A DNA stretch of 31,034 nt from a virus, in the IMG/VR virus record IMGVR_UViG_3300017772_000068, positions 1 to 31,034 of that record. The stretch is one strand, 5' to 3'. The position numbers and the translations under genes are program-made. How positions within the stretch are numbered: the first letter of the stretch is position 1; each line of letters begins with the position of its first letter. The notes beneath the pieces were generated by a model. It saw only the letters and a program-made list of their open reading frames with translations, did no database searches and was not told the origin of the DNA. Positions 16,382 to 24,941 of the stretch are shown here, piece by piece.

Positions 16382-19300
16382 ATGGCAAATATAAGTTTTA
16401 CACTTAATACTACTGGATTTTCTACTGCTGCCAGTGCGATAGCAAACTGGGGGACAGGAGGTACAATTACTGCTTGGGTTGATGACAGTGATAATACTGG
16501 TTATGTTACAACCGGTGATACTGTTTATCAGGTGAATGATAATAATCCGGATGCAGCTTCAGGTACTTTAAGTAGTGGATTTGCAGGGGGAATGGATTTC
16601 TATGCGTTCGAGCAGCCAAATGATAATAGTATTGTTGCCACACAAATATCTAATTCTGGTCTAATAAGTGCGTCAATAATAACGACTAGTACGACAACTG
16701 AGGAGCCTACAACTACAACTGAGGAGCCTACAACAACGACAACATTGCCAGAGTTTACATGTTCTGAAGCTAATGTATCAATACAAGCCGGTGCAGTCGG
16801 AGATACTGTTACAGCAGCTGTAGATGAGGGTGTAGTAGACAGTATTATACCTAGTACATATCAACTAGGTAGTACAACTTATGATGTTGATGTTATTGCA
16901 CCCGCTGGATATTTAAATTCCGGTGTTGCTATAGAATGCCAAGTTAGTGCGACAGGTACAACGACAACTTTAGCTCCAGCGATTGCTTGGAATAATGATG
17001 CCACATATAATGCTCCGGCCGCGGCATCTAGTACAACTAGGATTTTTACAATTACAAATAACTCAACTGCATTTAACTCGAGTAACATTGTGCCTAACCC
17101 TAGTACAGTTGATTGGATTTCAACTAATGTATCTTCAACTGTAACAGGTGGTAGTATTGAATTTAGTATTGATGCTAACCCAACCGCTAATGGTAGAAGT
17201 CAAGCTTTTACATTAGAACATCCAGAGGGCGGTGGTGTAACTTCTACAAGTTTATTAATTTCACAAACCGGTGGTAATAACCTTCCAGCAGCTCCTGATT
17301 TTAGTAGGACTATGATTAAGAATGGTACTCCAATAGCTTTAAATTTTGCTAGTGGTAGTGGTTGGTCAGTTGGCTCAGGGCAACAGAGTAATGTATCTGA
17401 TGCTGAAGATCAATTTGGTAACGGATTAACTATTGAAATAACTAGTGTGCCGCAAAATGGTAATATTCAGGATGCAAATGCACAGGGGTCAAATTTATCG
17501 ACAGGTGCTGTTTTAACTGGAAATCAGCCATCTATAATATATACGCCAAATACTGATTATACGGGTAATGATGCTTTTTCATATACTGCAATAGATAGTG
17601 ACGGTGGAACTGCAGTTGGAACTATTACAGTTACAGTTAACCCGCCACAAAATCAAGCCCCAGTTCCTGGAGATGCATTATATGAGATTAATGGATTTGG
17701 TATTAATAATATATCAACACAACAAGATCTTGCTTCAGCTGGTTCAACAGATGATAATGATGCGCCAGCTCTTTTAACATATACTTTATGTGATGCTACA
17801 GGTAATACATTAACTGAAGCACAAGTTGCAGCAAGTCTAACGAACGGTGATTTTGTAGTTAACGCAAATGTAGGTGCTTTTACGTTTACTTATACAAAAA
17901 AGAGTGGTCTTAATTTAACACCTAATAATAGTGATCTAGAAGAGGATTTTTATTACAAGGTAACAGATACAGATGGTGAAGAATCAACCGGTGTGGGTAC
18001 AATTACATTAAGAACTTTAGCACCTGGTAATAATCCTCCAACATTTGCAAACCCTTCATTTAATTCTACTTTGGATCAATGGAGTAGTACTGGTGGTACA
18101 GCATCTGCTTCTGACTCTAATACTGGAGATCAATTAACATGGAGTATCGTATCAGGGCCAACTTCTTCGAGTGGCATTACTAACCCAGGTTCTTTAGATT
18201 TAGACAATACAACTGGTGCTTGGACGTATGAAGCTAACTATAATATAACACAGCCTGATCAAATTACATTTGTAATACAGGTTTATGATGGGTATGTGAA
18301 TGCGTCTACCCCATATACTGCAGTGATAACTGTTAATCCAACCGCGGCCATTGCAATAAAGTATTCTGCATTTGTAACAAACTCGGACGAAGCTTGTTCA
18401 GCAACTAGAAGTAATACTGGTTATTTAGATGCATCTGAACAGAATACTAGCATAGCTGATTTAGCGCCAGGAGATCGAATTTATTTAGATGCAGCTTTTG
18501 CAACGCCGATTAGTGCTTCTAACCCAGCTACTAGATGGTTATCGGTTTCGGCTACTAGTGGTGGTGATGCTAAAGCTATACAGTTTGATACATTTGGTTA
18601 TGATAAAATAGAAACTATTGTAGAATGTCAAGTTAGTTTAGGGAATGCATGGGAAATAACTGTTAACTTTGATGAAGATGTAAATGATTTATGTGCAGGC
18701 ACTTATGAGTACGGAGGCCAAACTGTTTGGCAAAACGTAATAGATGCTACAAATCCAAGTAATCAGCCAGTCTTATTAAGCCAAGTTATTGCAGCAGGAG
18801 GACAGATATTTACTGATGAAGTTATAGCTAATACATATCTTAGTAATTCTGCGCCTGCTGAGTTTACAGCATTAACAGGTTACTATAATGATAGTGTTTC
18901 AGCCGATGCTGACAAATACTTTGAATTTCAACAAGGTGCTTGGGTAGAAGGAAGTGATGGATATGCACAAGATTGCCCAGAAAGAATAAAATACCAAACA
19001 TACGATGTTAGTGTTTACTATAATACAGTAGATCCTATTAGAATTGATAATGTTTGTTTAGCTGATGATAGTGATTTAGTTCTTACAAAACTTTATTTTA
19101 GAGCTAATCAAGAAGATGGAGTAGGGTCTTTATCTGAATTGGCTAAATTACAATACATATTACAACATAATATAGTACCTTTTACTTCATTAGAGGCTGC
19201 GAACCAAGTTGATTATGGTTTATCATGGCCAAGTACTACGTTCTTAGCTAGTAAGGTTAATGTTGATAGTTTTAATAATGCGACTTACTCATTAGACGCA

Positions 19301-22300
19301 GATAGGCGATTTGCTGTTTGGGAAAACTATAACTCAAGTGGTTATACTGGTAACTATGTATGGAAGGGTGTAGTTGGAAACGATACAGATTTATTACAAG
19401 GTAGTACTGGTAATGCTAGCACCGAAGATACTAATATAATTTTAGGTACATGTAGTACTCAGTTTGAAAGACCTGTAGGTTCTTCTACATTTGAAGTAGG
19501 TCAGTCGATTGCTTCTAGAGAAAATGTATTTTATGCATTTTTATCATGTGTTGCGAGATTCCAAGATGGATCTCCTTATTGGAATTTATATGTCATAGAT
19601 GGTTTACATAAAGATACTGATAATGGTAGTTCTTATATAAAAGAATTGCACGAGGTTATTGGTGATAGAGGAATAATAAATGGTCCTACTGTATTAGAGT
19701 GTATGTCAATGCAGCATAAAATTGTTGCTGTTAATATTGATGATGCTCAAGATATATTAGATAATATAACAGAATATAATAATGATTCTATTAGAACTGT
19801 TCAAGTTAACCCAGTTGATTTAGGGCTATCCTCTGCGGCTGTAATTAATTATGGATATACTGATTGTGAAGGTTGTTTGATGCAAACAGAGTTGCCCCAA
19901 ACATACACATTGGCGACTGTTGATGATGCTGATATTATTAACAAATCAATTCCTAATTTTAACCTAGAAAAGAATTATAGTTTAGATGATATTTCTAAAC
20001 CACTATTAAGAACAAACCCTAAATTATCAACTAACGCGAAGTTAGTAGTTAATAGTAATGGTAAAATGTATATTGAGTCAATAGAGGCTACAAAAGAATT
20101 AGCATCAGTTGAATATAAAAAATGGGCAGTTAATAAAGATGGAGAGTGGTCATACGATCTACAAAGATTCTTTAAAAATACTAAAACACCTGCAGACCAA
20201 ATATACAAAATAAAAGAGTCTTACTCAAACTTTGCAGTACAAGATACTTTTGAAAATCAAATAGAAGAGGATTACCATTACGGTACAGTCTATAACTATT
20301 CTAAGATACATGATGAAGACTTTAGAATGATGGCTCCTATTTGGTTAGATAAAACAATACCTAACAAATTTGTAATCTTTAGAGTAAAAGATCCTATTGG
20401 TACTTTAGACTTTGATACACAATCTAATTTAGATAATATAAAAGAGATTTTAAAGAATAGTGAAATTGTAAAAACATTTGATTTATCTAGAGATTCTGAA
20501 TTAGGTACATATATTAGAAACCATATACAATCTGAGTCATTCCCTAAAACTCCAATTACAATGAACTTTGATAAATTACAAAGGTCTTCATTTAATGGTA
20601 TTGATTTAGAAAATGGAGGGTTTACTTCTAAAGGAGAGTATTTAGATAGCGATTTTATTAGTCAAGATTCTACGTTAATCGATGCTAATGAGTTAATTAC
20701 AAGTGGGTTCCAAAGAAATAAATTAGCATGTGCAAATTTAATTAACCTAGAGTTCCTATTTAATGATGACGCTGCTACTGATTATTCTGTTAGTAGATAT
20801 TTTGGTTTATATGTAAATGATATTGATTCAGGTTACGGTACATTAGATTCTGCAAATACAGGAAGACTTAAGTTTAAAAATGTTAATTCATATATTAATA
20901 GCGAAAATTCATCTGCTATTCCACCATATAAATTAATATCTGAAACTCCTACATTAGGGTACGCGGCAACATCTGATAAATTCTATAAAATATCTCCAAA
21001 GACAGTATATAACCCTAGTAACCTAGAGTTAAATGTTGAAGATTCTAGAAATTCAATTGCTTCAGAAATTAAATTAGCTGAAACTGGAAATTCAATCGAT
21101 ATAAAGGTTGATGGAAAACCAGGTAGTGACTTTGTAAAGGTAAGCATCTTAGAGAACCCTGCTGTAAACGATGGGTTTGCAATATTCCCTTCAAAAGAAC
21201 AGACATATAGACTTAAGTTTACTAGGCTAATTCCACAGCAATCATTAGGACAAGAGGATTGGAAATTTACAATAGTTAATCCTACTGATGGGCAATTGTT
21301 AGAGTTTGGACCTATTTATATTGATGGACAGGGTATACAAGGTGTTGCTACTTATATTCAAAATAGAATTGGAGAGGAAGACCAATTTACTGGAGCAAAG
21401 GTATATCCAGAACTTTACAATAATTTAAACATTGAGGTAGAGTCAGATAGATCTATTATATTGTCAGAAAAAAGAGCTACATTAAAACCATTACAGCCTG
21501 ATTTTATTCCATGGCAATCAAATGGTGTTAATAATTCTATTGTTAGAATTGAAGAGCTGCAAGTACCTTATGATATTGATAATAATACATTCTTTGCGTT
21601 AGATATACCAGCAGGTCAATTTGGTGGAGTTAATTTCTCTAACCAAGGAACCATACCTCAAGTTACAAGTGCAATAGTAAAATCTATTAATTCTATAGAT
21701 AATGGGTTTACAGCACTATCATACGATGGAGCTGACCACTTCTATATTAAAACAGATGTACAAGGTTATAGACTATTATCTGCCGGTATTGCAATCCCTA
21801 ATGCAAATGCTAATCAGTGGATTAGTGTTGATTCAAATAATTTAGATGTAAATAATTTACTTAGATTAGATATTAATGATTGTGATAGCCCAGAGAACTG
21901 TAATACAATTAATAATAGTTCAATTTATTATTTTAATGGCGGTAATTCAACTGGCAAGTCAATATTAGTAACATTAGATTCTGCTAGTGATATTAATGTA
22001 AATGATTATATTAATACAAAATCTAGAGGGATCTATAATAAAGTTATTGATATTGTAGATGATATTGAAAGATTACCTTTACAATATAAGAAAATTGTAT
22101 TGGAAAAACCTAATACGATTGAGGCTGGTGAAATTAAAACCTATGCAGATAATCTAGTTAAAGTAGGTTTATTTTCTGCGTTTGATATTCATGATATGAA
22201 TTTTGATTTTTATGATACTTCAAACTCAGACCTAAAAGAGTTAGTTTACGAGACGCCTGCTAATATAGCATACGAGCCGGAACAAGATGATTCAAATGAC

Positions 22301-24937
22301 ATATACCCATTTGGTAGTAAAGAGAATACAGAATACACGTTAAATCCAGTTGATTATTTTAGCGGATTAAGTGATATTTTATTAGAAGAACAAGCAGATG
22401 AGTTTAATGAAAATCAAATTACTAGTGAGTTTGATAGATTACAAGAAAACTATTTAAAAGAATATGCTATCAATTCAAGAGTAGTTCCTTCTATTAATAA
22501 ATGGGTTTTAAAAGATAGCTTAACTGTTAGAGAACAACCATACTACCTAAACGCTAATGAGGCTTTCGGTAGATCTAATTTTGCACCTGATTTATCTGCC
22601 GATGGTAGAAATAGATTAGGTATGACACATGAATGGTTTTACATTAATAATTTACCAGCTTATTTTAAGAATAACGCAGGTAGTGATGCTAATCCTGTAT
22701 ATAGGCTAAATGATTCTTTTAGTTATATTAACTTTATGGATAACTTTGAGATTACTCCTGCTATATTTAAAGATACTAATTATGATTATTTTGATAGATT
22801 CTTTGTAACAGAAGGATTCGAGACAAAGGGCAATAATAACTATAAGACTTTTGTAAAAACATCTAGACAGAAAAAGTATACTAGAGTTGAAGGTGGTAAT
22901 AATACTGCATTTGCAAGTACTATATTTAAAGGTTTAAAATTTATATTTAAAGGTAGAAAAGAGTTTACTGCCTCTAATCCAGTAGATTTTATTAAGTCTT
23001 CTGAATTTAATGGATATAGATTTAGTATTTTACTAAATGTAAAAACAGCACAAGAATCAAATGGTATCGACTATGAAGTGATACAAAATAAAAAGTTTAA
23101 ATTTGCTGTCTTTATGATTTCATTAAGTCTAGATGATTTATGGTCAGATGGTACTTTAAACAGAAAATTATTATATGAATTAAACCATTCATTAGTTTGG
23201 AAAGCAGAAAACCTAACATTTGAATATTCAGATATTAAAATCGATGGAGCTCTTAACTTACGAGATGCTAATTTTACAGACCCAAGTGCTTCTAATTATT
23301 TAGAGGTAAATGGATTCCAACATACCGATGGTTCAATGCCTCAATTTTTAGAGCAAATTAATAAGGATGATGATTCTAAGTTTGGTAACTTAATAGTTAA
23401 GATAGAATCACCATTCGGTGAGATGTTCTTAAGATTAAATATCGCAAGGTTAGATGGACAAGATACTTTAGTATTAACACAACCACCTAAAGATATTTCA
23501 GATGGTGATAATGGTGACGGGTTAGATTCAAATGGTGTTCCACTAACACCAAATGCAAATTTACAAAATATACCTGCGTATTTACAATCAACTGCAGAAT
23601 ATACTTATGAAAAGGGAGGTATAAATGCATATAAATCTATTTTAGATGCATTATCCGCTAGAGATGTAGCGACAATGTTATTAAGAGAACCTAACAATAT
23701 AGTATTTACAACCGTAAATAACGATGGCCAAGTTTTAAATAACCAGTTTGTTATCAATTTAGAAGATGGTACTGAAATTGTAAAAGACTCTAAAGTACAA
23801 ACTATTCCTGATACGGATAAGCCAGAATCTTTTAAACTGTTTTCAGGTAATATTGGTTATGATTTAACAGATGGTTTCACCTACTATCCATTCCTAGTTA
23901 GACAAAATGGTGGATATACAGTTGATACTAAACCTGTGGTTACTTTTACAGATGTATATAGCCACATGAAAACTAATACTTTACAGAGTACATCGGATTC
24001 TACAGAGATAATTTTAGAAGAACAAATGTATAAACACTCTCTAACAGATATAAATGAAATTAATCTTGCAAAAGATTACTATAAGAGATATAATAGATGT
24101 GGTGTTGCATTTAACTTAGGATTTATATACGACGGTGGTACTCATGATAATCAATGGGGTTATATTAAAAACCATTTCTATAGAAAGGTAAATGAATTTA
24201 ACGCCGCATCGGTAACTAAACTATCTACGTCTACAGATAAACTACCTCTTTACCCATTAATTGGTGAAGTTGCTATTGATAAAAAAGACGTACATGTGTT
24301 TAAATCTTCATGGGATAAAAACTATTATACTCGATCTTTATCCGGTGGAAATATTGAGCAGGTACCTGGTACATTTGAAACTAAAGAAGAGAAATCATAT
24401 TTGGCTTCAACTATTATGAAAGTAAAAGATAGCTATAATTTACTTAATTTTACTTCAGAGTATGTTGGGTCAGAAGAGGAACAAGACGTAATTTTATTAG
24501 ATAATACTAATACTACTGATTTAGTTATATTTGAAAATAAAAATAACATTATTGTAGATTTTTATATTACAGATACTATTAAAGATAAATTATCGTCGGA
24601 TGGAGTATTCAATGCAATTCAACAATATGTTGCAGTGGCTGATTCTGCTGAAGATAAAACCACTTTGGTTGATGATGCTCAACTTTATATTGAAGAAAAT
24701 TTGGTCAACCTATTTAGCCTAAATCAAATTAAGCTATTTACGCGTAGAATCAAAGGACAGTTTTCAGCTTTTGAAAATGCAACTACTATCGACGCATTAG
24801 ACGATGGTGGATATACACAAGATCAAAACTTTACTTTTAGGGCTCACGAACAAAAGCCCCTTAATTTTAGATTGATATATAATAAAAGATTAGGTTACTC
24901 TTATAGAATAAGACCTATGATAAAAATAACGTCATAA
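16382..24937 (+). CDS. Giant modular tail protein: adhesin-type N-terminal half fused to a phage structural core
   Basis: The protein has 2851 residues. Reading from the N-terminus there is a small domain (1-99) and a Thr-rich linker with TTEEP repeats (100-123). A ~65-residue module with a P-A-G-Y-x-N-S-G motif (about 125-190) and a second TTTTLAP linker follow. A BACON-like domain spans about 200-298 (DWISTNV...FSIDANP...LLISQTG). Three cadherin/Ig-like domains come next (about 300-420, 420-548, 548-652; YTPNTDYTGNDAFSYTAIDS is typical), then two Cys-containing modules (about 655-750 and 755-865) and an unrecognised domain (866-1185). From about 1190 the style changes to a long Asn/Asp/Tyr-rich region beginning LLRTNPKLSTNAKLVVNSNG and including WLDKTIPNKFVIFRV, which I associate with large myophage tail proteins. 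The N-terminal half probably binds host surface glycans; the rest likely anchors it to the virion. Confidence 0.7.
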   Translation: MANISFTLNTTGFSTAASAIANWGTGGTITAWVDDSDNTGYVTTGDTVYQVNDNNPDAASGTLSSGFAGGMDFYAFEQPNDNSIVATQISNSGLISASIITTSTTTEEPTTTTEEPTTTTTLPEFTCSEANVSIQAGAVGDTVTAAVDEGVVDSIIPSTYQLGSTTYDVDVIAPAGYLNSGVAIECQVSATGTTTTLAPAIAWNNDATYNAPAAASSTTRIFTITNNSTAFNSSNIVPNPSTVDWISTNVSSTVTGGSIEFSIDANPTANGRSQAFTLEHPEGGGVTSTSLLISQTGGNNLPAAPDFSRTMIKNGTPIALNFASGSGWSVGSGQQSNVSDAEDQFGNGLTIEITSVPQNGNIQDANAQGSNLSTGAVLTGNQPSIIYTPNTDYTGNDAFSYTAIDSDGGTAVGTITVTVNPPQNQAPVPGDALYEINGFGINNISTQQDLASAGSTDDNDAPALLTYTLCDATGNTLTEAQVAASLTNGDFVVNANVGAFTFTYTKKSGLNLTPNNSDLEEDFYYKVTDTDGEESTGVGTITLRTLAPGNNPPTFANPSFNSTLDQWSSTGGTASASDSNTGDQLTWSIVSGPTSSSGITNPGSLDLDNTTGAWTYEANYNITQPDQITFVIQVYDGYVNASTPYTAVITVNPTAAIAIKYSAFVTNSDEACSATRSNTGYLDASEQNTSIADLAPGDRIYLDAAFATPISASNPATRWLSVSATSGGDAKAIQFDTFGYDKIETIVECQVSLGNAWEITVNFDEDVNDLCAGTYEYGGQTVWQNVIDATNPSNQPVLLSQVIAAGGQIFTDEVIANTYLSNSAPAEFTALTGYYNDSVSADADKYFEFQQGAWVEGSDGYAQDCPERIKYQTYDVSVYYNTVDPIRIDNVCLADDSDLVLTKLYFRANQEDGVGSLSELAKLQYILQHNIVPFTSLEAANQVDYGLSWPSTTFLASKVNVDSFNNATYSLDADRRFAVWENYNSSGYTGNYVWKGVVGNDTDLLQGSTGNASTEDTNIILGTCSTQFERPVGSSTFEVGQSIASRENVFYAFLSCVARFQDGSPYWNLYVIDGLHKDTDNGSSYIKELHEVIGDRGIINGPTVLECMSMQHKIVAVNIDDAQDILDNITEYNNDSIRTVQVNPVDLGLSSAAVINYGYTDCEGCLMQTELPQTYTLATVDDADIINKSIPNFNLEKNYSLDDISKPLLRTNPKLSTNAKLVVNSNGKMYIESIEATKELASVEYKKWAVNKDGEWSYDLQRFFKNTKTPADQIYKIKESYSNFAVQDTFENQIEEDYHYGTVYNYSKIHDEDFRMMAPIWLDKTIPNKFVIFRVKDPIGTLDFDTQSNLDNIKEILKNSEIVKTFDLSRDSELGTYIRNHIQSESFPKTPITMNFDKLQRSSFNGIDLENGGFTSKGEYLDSDFISQDSTLIDANELITSGFQRNKLACANLINLEFLFNDDAATDYSVSRYFGLYVNDIDSGYGTLDSANTGRLKFKNVNSYINSENSSAIPPYKLISETPTLGYAATSDKFYKISPKTVYNPSNLELNVEDSRNSIASEIKLAETGNSIDIKVDGKPGSDFVKVSILENPAVNDGFAIFPSKEQTYRLKFTRLIPQQSLGQEDWKFTIVNPTDGQLLEFGPIYIDGQGIQGVATYIQNRIGEEDQFTGAKVYPELYNNLNIEVESDRSIILSEKRATLKPLQPDFIPWQSNGVNNSIVRIEELQVPYDIDNNTFFALDIPAGQFGGVNFSNQGTIPQVTSAIVKSINSIDNGFTALSYDGADHFYIKTDVQGYRLLSAGIAIPNANANQWISVDSNNLDVNNLLRLDINDCDSPENCNTINNSSIYYFNGGNSTGKSILVTLDSASDINVNDYINTKSRGIYNKVIDIVDDIERLPLQYKKIVLEKPNTIEAGEIKTYADNLVKVGLFSAFDIHDMNFDFYDTSNSDLKELVYETPANIAYEPEQDDSNDIYPFGSKENTEYTLNPVDYFSGLSDILLEEQADEFNENQITSEFDRLQENYLKEYAINSRVVPSINKWVLKDSLTVREQPYYLNANEAFGRSNFAPDLSADGRNRLGMTHEWFYINNLPAYFKNNAGSDANPVYRLNDSFSYINFMDNFEITPAIFKDTNYDYFDRFFVTEGFETKGNNNYKTFVKTSRQKKYTRVEGGNNTAFASTIFKGLKFIFKGRKEFTASNPVDFIKSSEFNGYRFSILLNVKTAQESNGIDYEVIQNKKFKFAVFMISLSLDDLWSDGTLNRKLLYELNHSLVWKAENLTFEYSDIKIDGALNLRDANFTDPSASNYLEVNGFQHTDGSMPQFLEQINKDDDSKFGNLIVKIESPFGEMFLRLNIARLDGQDTLVLTQPPKDISDGDNGDGLDSNGVPLTPNANLQNIPAYLQSTAEYTYEKGGINAYKSILDALSARDVATMLLREPNNIVFTTVNNDGQVLNNQFVINLEDGTEIVKDSKVQTIPDTDKPESFKLFSGNIGYDLTDGFTYYPFLVRQNGGYTVDTKPVVTFTDVYSHMKTNTLQSTSDSTEIILEEQMYKHSLTDINEINLAKDYYKRYNRCGVAFNLGFIYDGGTHDNQWGYIKNHFYRKVNEFNAASVTKLSTSTDKLPLYPLIGEVAIDKKDVHVFKSSWDKNYYTRSLSGGNIEQVPGTFETKEEKSYLASTIMKVKDSYNLLNFTSEYVGSEEEQDVILLDNTNTTDLVIFENKNNIIVDFYITDTIKDKLSSDGVFNAIQQYVAVADSAEDKTTLVDDAQLYIEENLVNLFSLNQIKLFTRRIKGQFSAFENATTIDALDDGGYTQDQNFTFRAHEQKPLNFRLIYNKRLGYSYRIRPMIKITS
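16694..16734 (+). repeat. Tandem 21-bp repeat encoding TTEEPTT linker
   Basis: ACAACTGAGGAGCCTACAAC occurs at 16694-16713 and again at 16715-16734, exact over 20 bases with a 21-bp period. It encodes a Thr/Glu/Pro linker between the first and second domains of the 2851-aa protein. Confidence 0.85.
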
Positions 24938-24941
24938 GAAG

